17,226 bases of DNA from the NCBI GenBank assembly GCA_030151005.1, contig JASLES010000322.1, positions 1 to 17,226 on the forward strand, given 5' to 3'. The position numbers and the translations under genes were made by a program. Below are positions 6,623 to 14,642 of the stretch, in pieces; positions within the stretch are counted from its first letter, which is position 1, and every line of letters starts with the position of its first letter. This DNA comes from Silvimonas sp. Its GTDB lineage: Bacteria > Pseudomonadota > Gammaproteobacteria > Burkholderiales > Chitinibacteraceae. The notes under the pieces were generated by a model that did not search any database, was not told where the DNA came from, and was given only the letters and a program-made list of their open reading frames with translations.

Positions 6623-6829
6623 CTGAACAAAGCGAATTTCCATGTCCGGAATACCCCTGAAATCAACCCCTGCCCGCGCTGTGGCGCCCACGCTGAAATC
6701 CGCAAGGCCGGTGCAAACCGGGTCTGGCTGGAATGCAGCAAATATGGTCGCAATGGCAATTGCAGCATGATCAGCACACCACAACTCAACCGCAAGGAAG
6801 CCATTGCGGCCTGGAACAAGCTCAAGTAA
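6623..6829 (+). CDS. Small zinc-ribbon protein, Lar/restriction-alleviation-like; start codon uncertain
   Basis: The frame from 6509 to the TAA at 6829 encodes a compact four-cysteine domain: NPCPRCG (Cys-x2-Cys), a 17-residue loop, then LECSKYGRNGNC (Cys-x8-Cys) and the ending RKEAIAAWNKLK. The CPxCG start and EAI.AWN end are hallmarks of the Lar-type zinc-ribbon family (PF14354-like), often found in phage and plasmid proteins but also in small host proteins. The frame contains no ATG, GTG or TTG; 6623 is a CTG that would give 68 residues, and another CTG lies at 6566. No ribosome site precedes either. The cysteine pattern and agreement with the family make the reading frame credible, while the start is a guess. 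It follows pgeF and converges on the ferritin/VIT gene, 15 bases away. Function unknown. Confidence 0.6.
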   Translation: MNKANFHVRNTPEINPCPRCGAHAEIRKAGANRVWLECSKYGRNGNCSMISTPQLNRKEAIAAWNKLK

Positions 6830-6844
6830 CCGGTTGGTTCGCGT

Positions 6845-7960
6845 TCAAGCCAGCGCTGTACCGAATACATGACCCAGACCAAAGGTCAGTACCGCACAGG
6901 CCCCCGCGGTCAGCAACTGGCGCAGGGCAGAGAACCCGGCGGAACGCCCGTTAAAGAGCGACGTGACGGCGCCCACCAGCAACAAGCCCATCGCGCTCAC
7001 GAGCACGCTGCCAATCATGGCGCCAGCCCCATGCAACAGCAAAAAAGGCAAAACTGGCAGTAACGCGCCGATTGAAAACAGCACAAACGAGGTTCCGGCA
7101 GCCGTCCACGGATTCCCCCCCATTTCACGGGGGTCCAGCCCGAGCTCTTCCCGCGCCAGCGCATCAAGCGCTTTGGATTTGTCTTTCATCAGATTGCTGG
7201 CAATGCGCTCGGCATCGGCCTTGGGTAGCCCCTTGGCCCGGTAGATCAGCGCCAGTTCATGTTGCTCGGCATCTGGCGTCTGCTCCAGCTCTTCTGCTTC
7301 TTTCGCCAGTTGGGAATGAGCCAGTTCCCGCGCGTTGGTCACAGAGAGCCACTCGCCCAGGGCCATCGACATCGCCCCGGCCAATAGCCCCGCCACACCG
7401 CTGAGCAGCACTGTATGCACGCTGGCCCCCGCGCCCGCCACGCCCATGATCAGACAGAAATTGCTGACTAGTCCGTCATTGGCGCCGAGCACCGCTGCAC
7501 GCAGATCATTGCCGCTGGCCACACTGTTATGCCACGGCTCGGCAGCGGCTATCCCTGCGCCATCGATCGTGTTGTTGGCGACCGCCTGCACAATCGCCGC
7601 GTGACCACGTTCTTCACCGGAGAGCGCTGCGGCATCGGGCTGGTCGGCATATTTGTTGCGATCGGCATATTCGGCCGCTGCCACGCTGGAAATCACAAAT
7701 CCGGGCCCGAACCAACCAATCAGTTGTTGTAGCAAGCGCGTTTTGAAATCCGGCCGGAATCGGGGCACGCCCACGCCATTGGCATCAAGCCGCTGCAGCC
7801 AGACCCGGGCATGATTGCGCTCCGCTTCAGCCAGTTGCTGGAAGATTTCTTTGCGGGTGGCCTGCCCTTCTGCGGCTGCGAGGGTGTCATAGAGCGCGGC
7901 GCTGTTCATTTCGTCACGCCAGTTGGCCAGAAAACGCCGGATATTGGCGGGGTGTTTCAT
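6845..7960 (-). CDS. Ferritin-like/VIT1 fusion membrane protein (MbfA-type metal transporter)
   Basis: A 371-residue protein. The ATG at 7960 has GGAGG five bases upstream, which fixes the start against longer readings. The N-terminal half (about 10-135) is a ferritin/rubrerythrin-like four-helix domain with candidate di-metal ligands Glu17, Glu31, Glu47-x2-His50, Glu97 and Glu117-x2-His120. The C-terminal part (about 150-371) is a VIT1/CCC1 domain: RAAVLGANDGLVSN (154-167), GLLAGAMSMALGEWLSV, the cytosolic metal-binding helix (EAEELEQTPDAEQHELA...) and three C-terminal membrane segments. This architecture matches membrane-bound ferritin A, reported in alphaproteobacteria to export iron and protect against peroxide. 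Iron or manganese export is inferred. It is divergent from nlpD; no Fur or Irr box could be confirmed. Confidence 0.9.
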   Translation of the reverse strand: MKHPANIRRFLANWRDEMNSAALYDTLAAAEGQATRKEIFQQLAEAERNHARVWLQRLDANGVGVPRFRPDFKTRLLQQLIGWFGPGFVISSVAAAEYADRNKYADQPDAAALSGEERGHAAIVQAVANNTIDGAGIAAAEPWHNSVASGNDLRAAVLGANDGLVSNFCLIMGVAGAGASVHTVLLSGVAGLLAGAMSMALGEWLSVTNARELAHSQLAKEAEELEQTPDAEQHELALIYRAKGLPKADAERIASNLMKDKSKALDALAREELGLDPREMGGNPWTAAGTSFVLFSIGALLPVLPFLLLHGAGAMIGSVLVSAMGLLLVGAVTSLFNGRSAGFSALRQLLTAGACAVLTFGLGHVFGTALA

Positions 7961-8030
7961 GCGGGCCTCCGGAAAAGTCGTATGGCCTGGGGACGGCATC
8001 TACCGCGCCAACAATTGCCACACGCATACT

Positions 8031-8060
8031 TTGGGATTATCGCCCGCAACCCTTTACAAT
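8031..8060 (+). promoter_or_regulatory. Candidate promoter of nlpD
   Basis: TTGGGA (8031-8036), an 18-base spacer and TACAAT (8055-8060) suggest transcription starting near 8067. That excludes upstream ATG codons in the same frame (7923 onward) and favours a start at the GTG at 8091. It lies in the 130-base divergent region shared with the ferritin/VIT gene. Confidence 0.5.
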
Positions 8061-8090
8061 CTGCTGCAATCACAACAAATTTTCCGTACC

Positions 8091-8774
8091 GTGCCCCCAT
8101 TGACTGATGCTCTGAGCCGTTTGACCGCCGCCACCGTACTTGCCTTGACGCTGGCAGCGTGTAGCAGCACGCCAAGCGATCCCGTCGCCGCCGGCTATTA
8201 CCGCGTGCAAAAGGGCGACACCCTGTATCGCATCGCGGTCAACAATGGCCAGAGCGTGAACAACCTGGCGCGCTGGAACAACCTCAAGGACACGACCTCT
8301 ATTGATGTAGGTCAGGTATTGCGGGTTAAGCCCCCAGGCACCAGTACGCCAGCCACCAGCAAGCCTGTGCCAGCCAGACCTGCGGCAACGCCGACGCCAG
8401 CCCCCGCTGCCGCGCCCAAAATTGCGTTGATCTGGCCAGCCAAAGGCCCGGAATTGAAAAGCGCCGGTACGCGCAACAACGGTATTGATATTGGTGGCGA
8501 CAAAGGCGCGCCGATTCTGGCCGCTGCGGCAGGCAAGGTGGTCTACGCCGGCGAAGGGATTCGCGGCTATGGCAAGTTGCTAGTGATCAAGCACAACCAG
8601 GATTATCTGACCGCCTATGCGCACAACGATGCGTTGCTGGTGCAGGAAGGTGATCAGGTGAGCCAAGGGCAGAAGATTGCCACCATGGGCGACAGCGGCG
8701 CCGATCGGGTCATGCTGCATTTTGAATTGCGCTACAAGGGCAAGGCGGTCGACCCGACGGATTCCTTGCCATAA
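8091..8774 (+). CDS. nlpD: Lipoprotein NlpD-like amidase activator (LysM plus degenerate M23 domain)
   Basis: 227 residues from GTG 8091 (TTG 8100 is an alternative; neither has a clear ribosome site). The signal peptide TVLALTLAAC gives lipidated Cys24. A LysM peptidoglycan-binding domain follows (37-80, YRVQKGDTLYRIA...NLARWNNL), then a Pro/Ala/Thr-rich linker (81-108) and an M23/LytM domain (128-225). Metal-site residues of active M23 enzymes are changed: NNGID instead of H..D, and VMLHFE instead of HLHFE, just as in E. coli NlpD (NKGIDI, RLHFE). The predicted role is therefore activation of a periplasmic amidase (AmiC type) at the division septum, not direct cleavage. It is shorter than E. 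coli NlpD and lacks the usual surE/pcm/rpoS neighbours within view. Confidence 0.9.
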   Translation: MPPLTDALSRLTAATVLALTLAACSSTPSDPVAAGYYRVQKGDTLYRIAVNNGQSVNNLARWNNLKDTTSIDVGQVLRVKPPGTSTPATSKPVPARPAATPTPAPAAAPKIALIWPAKGPELKSAGTRNNGIDIGGDKGAPILAAAAGKVVYAGEGIRGYGKLLVIKHNQDYLTAYAHNDALLVQEGDQVSQGQKIATMGDSGADRVMLHFELRYKGKAVDPTDSLP

Positions 8775-8781
8775 AGCGCGC

Positions 8782-8812
8782 AAAAAAAGGGCGGAATTTT
8801 CCGCCCTTTTTG
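8782..8812. terminator. Bidirectional intrinsic terminator between nlpD and the purine permease
   Basis: AAAAAGGGCGG (8784-8794) pairs with CCGCCCTTTTT (8801-8811) around AATTTT. Runs of A on one side and T on the other make it functional in both directions: on the plus strand it lies just after the nlpD stop, and on the minus strand about 120 bases after the permease stop. Confidence 0.85.
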
Positions 8813-8931
8813 TTGTGGCCAGTTGATCACAGACTTCGGGCCACCCCCGCCCTCTTTGCCTGCCGCGGGCGTAGCGAGCATGCCCAAGCTGCACGCTGCC
8901 AGCGGGCAGGATGTGCGTGCGCAGTAGCCTG

Positions 8932-10266
8932 TCAGTGCCCGCCATCCATGATGAACTTCACCAGGAACAGCACGGCGACCACCAAGACCGGCAAACGAAT
9001 CTCACGCCAACGCCCGGTACCGGCTTTCATCACGCAATAGGCGATAAACCCGCCAGCAATCCCTTCGGTGATCGAGAAGCAAAACGGCATCATCACGGCG
9101 GTGATAAAGGCTGGCACGCTTTCGGTCATATCGTCCCAGTTAATGCGCTTGAGTTCCGCCGTCATCAGCACGCCCACAAAAATCAGCGCGCCCGCCGCCG
9201 CGTAGGCGGGCACCATGGCCGCCAATGGGGAGAAAAAGATCGCCAGCACAAACAGCAAACCGGTCACGATGGCGGTCAGCCCGGTGCGGCCGCCGACGGA
9301 AACCCCGGCCGAGCTTTCAATGTAAGTCGAAATGGCCGACGTCCCCATGAATGCGCCCAGCACAGAAGCCGTGCTATCGACCAGCAGCGCCTGCTTCATG
9401 CGCGGAAACCGGCCATGCTCGTCAGCCAGGCCCGCCTTGCCCGCCACACCAATGAGCGTGCCGGATGAATCAAACAGGCTCACCAGCATGAACGAGAAAA
9501 TGACGGCGCCCATACCAAGGCTGAACGCGTCCTTGATCGCCAGTTGGCCGAACACGCTGCTGATATCCGGCGGCAATGACGCCACACCATGAAATTTGAC
9601 GTCACCAAACAGAAAACCCAGCGTGGTGGTCACCAGAATGGCAATCAGCACCGACGCATGAATGCCGCGCGCGGCCAGAATGGCAATGATGAAGAAACCC
9701 AGCGTGCCCAGCACGCACGGCAGCGAGGTCAGATTGCCGACAGTCACCATGGTCGCCGGGCTGGCGACGACAATCCCCGCATTGTGCAGACCCATCAGCG
9801 CAATCATCAGGCCAATACCCGCACCAATGCCGGCACGCAAGGCAAACGGAATGCTGGCAATCAACCAGTAGCGTATCCGCAGAATGGTCAGCAAAAAGAA
9901 ACCAATGGCGCCCCAGAAAATGGCCCCCATACCCACTTGCCAGGACAGATGTTGTCCGCCCACCACCACAAAGGCAAAGAACGCGTTCAACCCCATGGCG
10001 GGTGCCAGCGCGATGGGCAAATTGGCGACCAGGCCCATGGCAATGCTGCCAATGGCGGCGATCAGGCAGGTCACCACGAAGACCGCCTGGATATCCATAC
10101 CCGCGGCAGAGAGAATCTGCGGGTTAACGAAGATGATGTACACCATCGTCAAGAAGGTGGTGGCACCGGCAATGACTTCGGTGCGCACGTCAGTGCCATG
10201 TTCGCGCAGCTTGAAGAGGCGCTCGAACAAGCCGCCGGTGGCGGCGGAGGGATTGGTTTGCGGCAT
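8932..10266 (-). CDS. NCS2-family purine (guanine/hypoxanthine or adenine) permease, AzgA-like
   Basis: 444 residues from ATG 10266; a TTG at 10272 is an alternative two codons earlier. A short cytoplasmic N-terminus with FERLFKLREHGTDVRTEVIAGATTFLTMVYIIFVNP is the signature of the AzgA/PbuG branch. Conserved blocks follow: LPIALAPAMGLNAFFAF, LRAGIGAGIGLMIALMGL, SLFDSSGTLIGVAGKAGL, MGTSAISTYIESSAGVSVGGRTGLTAI and a C-terminal FCFSITEGIAGGFI. About 12-14 hydrophobic segments are expected. The protein should import a purine base by proton symport; which base cannot be told from sequence alone. It follows narL on the same strand, with its own candidate promoter in the gap and a terminator downstream. 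Confidence 0.93.
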   Translation of the reverse strand: MPQTNPSAATGGLFERLFKLREHGTDVRTEVIAGATTFLTMVYIIFVNPQILSAAGMDIQAVFVVTCLIAAIGSIAMGLVANLPIALAPAMGLNAFFAFVVVGGQHLSWQVGMGAIFWGAIGFFLLTILRIRYWLIASIPFALRAGIGAGIGLMIALMGLHNAGIVVASPATMVTVGNLTSLPCVLGTLGFFIIAILAARGIHASVLIAILVTTTLGFLFGDVKFHGVASLPPDISSVFGQLAIKDAFSLGMGAVIFSFMLVSLFDSSGTLIGVAGKAGLADEHGRFPRMKQALLVDSTASVLGAFMGTSAISTYIESSAGVSVGGRTGLTAIVTGLLFVLAIFFSPLAAMVPAYAAAGALIFVGVLMTAELKRINWDDMTESVPAFITAVMMPFCFSITEGIAGGFIAYCVMKAGTGRWREIRLPVLVVAVLFLVKFIMDGGH

Positions 10267-10313
10267 GGGCAATTCGATTCCGGTTTCGTTTCTGTTTTGT
10301 AAAAAGCGTGCGC

Positions 10314-10342
10314 AATATACGCGGGCCGGCCGGCCAGGTTAA
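10314..10342 (-). promoter_or_regulatory. Candidate promoter of the purine permease
   Basis: On the minus strand TTAACC (10342-10337), a 17-base spacer rich in GGCC repeats, and TATATT (10319-10314). The -35 is weak and the -10 is good. It lies 28 bases past the narL stop, and no terminator separates the two, so read-through from narL is also possible. No purine-riboswitch fold was recognised in the roughly 45-base leader. Confidence 0.45.
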
Positions 10343-10369
10343 CCCGATCGCACCACTATCGAACCCGAA

Positions 10370-11044
10370 TCAAGACAGATGGTTGCCTTCACTGGCACCC
10401 AGACCGTGCTCAACCGCATACACGGCCGCTTGTACCCGGCTGGACAACCCCAGTTTCTTGAGGATGTTCTGCACGTGGATCTTGACGGTGCTTTCGGCCA
10501 GATCCAGCCGGCGGGCGATGACCTTGTTGGCCTCGCCCAAGGCCAGATAACCCAGGATTTCCCGCTCACGCGGGGTGAGTTTGTCTTCTTCGCGCGGCGC
10601 CACCGGGGTGGCGCTGGCAACGCGAAACTGTTGCACCAGCTTGGCGGTCATGGGCTCTGCCACCACCGCCTCGCCGGCACAAGCGCGGTGGATGGCGCTG
10701 ATCAGATAATCAGCGTCAATGTTCTTCAACAAATATCCGCGCGCACCAGCACGTAATGCGGTGGCCAGGTCATCTGCGTCTTCTGACACCGTGAGCATCA
10801 GCACTGCCAGTGCCGGTGTGTCTTGCAGCATCAGGCTAAGCGCTTCTACGCCAGACAGGCCGGGCATGTTCAGATCCAGCAGCACCACGTCCGGTTTGAG
10901 TGCGTGCGCCAGTTTGATGGCCTCCGCGCCGTCTGCTGCCTCACCGACCACTTCAAAGCCGGGCTGGCGGCCCAGCAACAGCCGGATACCACTGCGAAAC
11001 AGGGTGTGATCATCCACCAGCAATACACGAACCGGCTCAGGCAT
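10370..11044 (-). CDS. narL: Nitrate/nitrite response regulator NarL
   Basis: A 224-residue protein of the FixJ/NarL class. The receiver domain (5-120) has Asp11-Asp12, phospho-acceptor Asp57 in LLDLNMPG, Thr85 in MLTVS and Lys107. The LuxR-type HTH (about 155-212) has LTPREREILGYLALGEANKVIARRLDLAESTVKIHVQNILKKLGLSSRVQAAVYA, including the KIHV-LKKL recognition-helix pattern of NarL. The ATG overlaps the narX stop by 8 bases, so the pair is translationally coupled. When phosphorylated by the upstream sensor it should activate the nitrate reductase operon and repress alternative respiratory genes. Confidence 0.93.
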   Translation of the reverse strand: MPEPVRVLLVDDHTLFRSGIRLLLGRQPGFEVVGEAADGAEAIKLAHALKPDVVLLDLNMPGLSGVEALSLMLQDTPALAVLMLTVSEDADDLATALRAGARGYLLKNIDADYLISAIHRACAGEAVVAEPMTAKLVQQFRVASATPVAPREEDKLTPREREILGYLALGEANKVIARRLDLAESTVKIHVQNILKKLGLSSRVQAAVYAVEHGLGASEGNHLS

Positions 11045-13016
11045 TGGCGCCCTCTCCCTCTACAACGGTTGTTTTGGCGCGATGCATGGTCAGCACCACG
11101 CTCACACCATGATCATTGATAAAGTCCAGCTGCGCGCCCAGCCGTTCGGCCCGCTCACGCATGATATTCAAACCGACGTGACGTTCAGCACGGCGGGCCA
11201 TTTCTGCGGCATCAAATCCACGACCATTGTCCCGGATGACCAGTCGCAGCGGCGTGTCATTGTGTAGCGTGACCTCAACCTCTGTCGCCTGAGAATGTTT
11301 GCGCACATTGGAGAGCGCTTCTTGCAGGATGAACAACAATTGCAACTGCTGGTCTGCCAACAAGGGGCGCCCCTCGCCAGTGAGGGTAAGCGCCGTGGTA
11401 ATGCCAGTCTGCTTGCGGAACTTGTCAATCACCGTGCGCATGGAGCCCGGTAGATCGCCTTCTTGCAAACGCGTTCTGAAATTGAGCAATAGCTCTCGCA
11501 CATCTTCATAGCTTTCCGTTACCCCGGCCCGCAACAGTGGCACGATGTCCTGGGCTTCTGCGGTGGCGGCACGTTTGAGTGAGTCATCCAGCATCTGCAC
11601 TTGCAGATTCAAAAAGCTCAAACCCTGGGCAATGCTGTCATGCAGGCCTTGTGCCATCAGATTGCGTTCTTCCGAGACGGCCAGTTCCTTGTCGCGCGCT
11701 GCCAGGCGCAGGTTATCCAGCGCAATGCCCAGATGTTGTCCCAACGTGGTCAGCAACTGGGTCTCGCGTTCAGAAACCTCGCGTTTATCGGCAAAGTGCA
11801 AAGTAATCACGCCCAAATGGCTATCGCCGGCGCTGATCGGAAAGGCACTGACCTGCAGAAAGCCGGCTTCGGCGCAGATGGATTGCGGTTGCAATGGGTG
11901 CGGGCGCATCTGTACCAGCACCACTTCGCCCTTGCGCGCCGGGGCGCAGTGGCAACCGTCATGCCGCCGGCAGATTTCCGCCTCTTGCAAGGACACCGGC
12001 AGGCCAACACTGGTCATCAACCACGCAGACTGATTTAACGGATCAATCACCCGTACGCTGCCGGCATCCGCCCCAAACCAGGTCACCAGCCGCTCCAGCA
12101 CCCCCTGACACAGGTTTTGCGACGTTTGCGGGCGATTCACAAAAGCCACGACGTCATACAGCAAAGAGAGTTCGCCATTTTGCGCGTTAAGTTCAGCTGT
12201 TTTCTCTTCTACCCGCTGCGCCAGGGAGCCGTAGGCTTCTTCCAGCCGGTCCGCCATCTGATTGAAACTGCGCTGTACCTCGCCAAACTCATCGCGCGAT
12301 TGCACTGGCAATCGCACGGTAAAGTCTTTGCGCGTCATGCGTGCAATACCATGACGCAAGCGCCCCAGTGGCCGGAAGATCAGCAGGAACATCAGATAAA
12401 CCTGGGTAAACGCGCCGACAATGGCCAGCCCGACCAGGAACATTTGTGAAGAACGCAGCCACAACGTGCGGCGCGTATTCAGTTGCTCGATCGATAGCAC
12501 CAGCAGATTGATACGATCTACAAACTGGTCCGTATCCGCCCGGAAAGCCTGCCAGTCTGCGAGCGACTGGCCCGCCTCTACCGGCACAAACCAGCGCTGG
12601 CTAAGGCGGGCGTAGTCTTGTTCGATGCTGCTAAATTGCTGGCGCACACTGACCGAATCCGGCAAATAGAGTGGCCGGTGTACATCCCCATTGCGCAGCA
12701 ACGCCAGCGTTTGCCGGAAATCCGCATCTTCCGCCCGTAGTTTGTTGGCCAGTTGCGGATCTTTGGTGGCCGCATAGTGTTCCAGCGTCAGCGCCATGCG
12801 GTAAGTGCGCATGCGCAGGCTGCCGGCGGCATTAATGGCCGCGCCGCCACCTTCTAGCTGCCAGGATAGATAGAGGGTGATGCCGATCGCCATCAGCCCG
12901 ACTGCGAGCGCGGCCAGCAGCAGCGCCAGCACACGCATGGAGAGCTGACGGCTTGGCGGCAGGCGATAATTTTCCGAAACGGGATCTGGTTTTGTGTCCG
13001 GCACGGTTGTTCTCAC
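11037..13016 (-). CDS. narX: Nitrate/nitrite sensor histidine kinase NarX
   Basis: 659 residues from GTG 13016, preceded by CAGGG at suitable spacing; an internal Met27 just before TM1 is a less likely start. TM1 is about 28-50 and is followed at once by the P-box INAAGSLRMRTYR (61-73), the periplasmic nitrate-binding signature of NarX/NarQ. TM2 is about 191-213, HAMP 214-265, a GAF-like domain 285-435 with a cysteine cluster (Cys349, Cys355, Cys357, Cys381), and a HisKA_3/HATPase part: phosphorylated His459 in QGLHDSIAQGL, N-box EALSNVRKHS (566-575) and G-box DNGRGFD (596-602). This is the NarX domain order. It starts 18 bases downstream of mobB and overlaps narL. The ATPase and P-box motifs are intact, so it should be functional. 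Confidence 0.94.
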   Translation of the reverse strand: MRTTVPDTKPDPVSENYRLPPSRQLSMRVLALLLAALAVGLMAIGITLYLSWQLEGGGAAINAAGSLRMRTYRMALTLEHYAATKDPQLANKLRAEDADFRQTLALLRNGDVHRPLYLPDSVSVRQQFSSIEQDYARLSQRWFVPVEAGQSLADWQAFRADTDQFVDRINLLVLSIEQLNTRRTLWLRSSQMFLVGLAIVGAFTQVYLMFLLIFRPLGRLRHGIARMTRKDFTVRLPVQSRDEFGEVQRSFNQMADRLEEAYGSLAQRVEEKTAELNAQNGELSLLYDVVAFVNRPQTSQNLCQGVLERLVTWFGADAGSVRVIDPLNQSAWLMTSVGLPVSLQEAEICRRHDGCHCAPARKGEVVLVQMRPHPLQPQSICAEAGFLQVSAFPISAGDSHLGVITLHFADKREVSERETQLLTTLGQHLGIALDNLRLAARDKELAVSEERNLMAQGLHDSIAQGLSFLNLQVQMLDDSLKRAATAEAQDIVPLLRAGVTESYEDVRELLLNFRTRLQEGDLPGSMRTVIDKFRKQTGITTALTLTGEGRPLLADQQLQLLFILQEALSNVRKHSQATEVEVTLHNDTPLRLVIRDNGRGFDAAEMARRAERHVGLNIMRERAERLGAQLDFINDHGVSVVLTMHRAKTTVVEGEGANA

Positions 13017-13034
13017 AGTGCGGCCCTGCCAGTG

Positions 13035-13544
13035 TTAGTCAATTTCCGGCGCGGACAGCAAGATGAAGTCTGCAATTGCAGCGACGTCTTCCAGTCCGAA
13101 GCAAGCCAGTTCATGCGGCACGGGCGACGCATCGTCACTGACGAAAGCGATGATGGACGGATCATCGACAAATCGCGGCGGCTTGCCATTTGCGCTACGC
13201 CAGACTTCCAGTTTGGGGAAGGCATGGCGACGAAAGCCTTCGATCAGCGTCAGTTGTGCCGGTGCCAGCCGGGCCAGCTGGGTGGCAATGTCCGGCTCGG
13301 CCTCGCCGCGCAATTCATGAAAGATGGCGTAGCGAAATGGCGAAACCACCATGACTTCTGCGGCGCCAGCCGCGCGAAACCGGGCGCTGTCCTTATCGGG
13401 CGGCTCCAGTTCAATATCGTGATGGGAATGCTTGATGGCATTCACGCTCATATCGCGGGCAGCGAACGTGGCGATCAGTTTTTCCAGCAAGGTGGTTTTG
13501 CCGCTGCCAGAACTGCCTACCAGACCAAAGACACGTCGAGTCAT
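13035..13544 (-). CDS. mobB: Molybdopterin-guanine dinucleotide biosynthesis adaptor protein MobB
   Basis: A 169-residue P-loop NTPase with the Walker A motif GSSGSGKTTLL (10-20), IKHSHHDIELEPPDKDSARFRAAGA (the MobB signature region), and TLIEGFRRHAFPKLEVWR carrying the E-G-F block. MobB binds GTP and assists MobA in attaching GMP to molybdopterin, giving the MGD cofactor that nitrate reductase requires. The ATG overlaps the moaA stop by one base (TGATG), so translation is coupled; a TTG one codon earlier is less likely. No mobA is present in the window. Confidence 0.94.
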   Translation of the reverse strand: MTRRVFGLVGSSGSGKTTLLEKLIATFAARDMSVNAIKHSHHDIELEPPDKDSARFRAAGAAEVMVVSPFRYAIFHELRGEAEPDIATQLARLAPAQLTLIEGFRRHAFPKLEVWRSANGKPPRFVDDPSIIAFVSDDASPVPHELACFGLEDVAAIADFILLSAPEID

Positions 13545-14557
13545 CAACCACCAGTCTGCGACATGAAACGCACAATTTTGCCGGGTTGTTCGCGGAACTC
13601 GTGGCGTTCTGGTTTGAGTTCAATGGCTTCGCGAATGGCGGCCTCCAGTTCTGCGTCTGTGGCGCCACCGCGCAGCAAGGGGCGGAATTCAAACTTTTCT
13701 TCCTGCCCCAGGCACATATACAGCGTGCCATCGACCGCCAGCCGCACGCGGTTACAGGTGGCGCAAAAATGCTGGGAGATCGGCGTGATAAAACCGATCC
13801 GGCCGGCACCATCTGGCGTTTTCCAGTACCGGGCGGGGCCGCCACCCAGTTCGGTGACTTCCGGCTCAAGACCAAAACGCTGTACCAATTGCTCGCGCAC
13901 CGGGCCCAGATCCAGATATTGGGCATTGCGACCGGTCTGGCCCATGGGCATGGCTTCGATCAAACGCAGGATGAATCCATGCGCCATGGCGAACTCGGCC
14001 ATGCGTTCGATCTCGTGATCGTTCACCCCCTTCATGGCCACCATATTGAGCTTGATCGGGGCGAAACCTTCATCACGCGCGGCGTGGATGCCCTGCATCA
14101 CCGCCTCAAACGTATCGCGGCCGGTGATGTGCGCGTTACAGGCGCCATCCAGCGTATCCAGGCTGATATTAAGACGGTTCACGCCCGCTGCACGCAAGGC
14201 ACGAGCATGGCGTGCCAGTTGGGTGGCATTGGTGGAGAGGGACAGGTCAAACAGCCCCGGCAACGCTTTCAGACGCGCGGCCAGTTCCGGCAGGTTGCGA
14301 CGCAACAGCGGTTCGCCGCCAGTCAGGCGCACACGCCCGACACCCAAACGGGCAAATGCGCCCATCAGCCGTTCAATTTCGGCAAAGGTGAGCCAGTGTT
14401 CCGGCTCTTCAAAGCCATGAAACCCTTTGGGCATGCAGTAAGAGCAACGCAGATCGCAGCGATCTGTGACCGATAGCCGCACGTAATCGACTGTCCGGCC
14501 AAAACGGTCGGTCAATACGGGCGAACGGGTCTGGATCTGACGCAGCGGCGCGTTCAT
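13544..14557 (-). CDS. moaA: GTP 3',8-cyclase MoaA
   Basis: 337 residues from ATG 14557, which has AGGAG five bases upstream. It is a radical SAM enzyme with N-terminal C34-x3-C38-x2-C41 (CDLRCSYC), LTGGEP (78-83), and the second Fe-S cluster C265-x2-C268-x13-C282. The C-terminus ends in the double glycine that MoaA needs for its reaction. It converts GTP to 3',8-cyclo-dihydro-GTP, the first step of molybdenum cofactor synthesis. It lies downstream of narI and is coupled to mobB, placing cofactor supply with the molybdoenzyme that uses it. The partner moaC is not in the window. Confidence 0.96.
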   Translation of the reverse strand: MNAPLRQIQTRSPVLTDRFGRTVDYVRLSVTDRCDLRCSYCMPKGFHGFEEPEHWLTFAEIERLMGAFARLGVGRVRLTGGEPLLRRNLPELAARLKALPGLFDLSLSTNATQLARHARALRAAGVNRLNISLDTLDGACNAHITGRDTFEAVMQGIHAARDEGFAPIKLNMVAMKGVNDHEIERMAEFAMAHGFILRLIEAMPMGQTGRNAQYLDLGPVREQLVQRFGLEPEVTELGGGPARYWKTPDGAGRIGFITPISQHFCATCNRVRLAVDGTLYMCLGQEEKFEFRPLLRGGATDAELEAAIREAIELKPERHEFREQPGKIVRFMSQTGG

Positions 14558-14642
14558 TCTGTCTCCTGCAAACAAGTCTTTATTTTATGACTTTTACATG
14601 CCGATTGATATGACGGGATTACACGGTGGCAATACGCACGTC

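Noticed and set aside
6607..6882. 91-codon minus-strand open frame opposite the zinc-ribbon ORF
   Set aside because: It overlaps the end of the ferritin/VIT gene in another frame and lacks any motif, while the plus strand shows a clear four-cysteine domain.
7923..8090. Longer N-terminus for nlpD starting at the ATG at 7923
   Set aside because: The extra 56 residues would precede the lipoprotein signal peptide, overlap the divergent gene's start and ribosome site, and lie upstream of the candidate promoter at 8031-8060.
10267..10313. Purine riboswitch upstream of the permease
   Set aside because: The leader is only about 45 bases and shows no three-way-junction pairing or conserved core.
8932..10342. 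Plus-strand open frames opposite the purine permease (for example 9589-10302)
   Set aside because: They have His/Gln-rich, low-information composition typical of antisense reads of membrane-protein genes.
14598..14616. Possible FNR box around TTGATATGACGG upstream of moaA
   Set aside because: Only one half-site (TTGAT) matches; the second half at the required 4-base spacing is absent.
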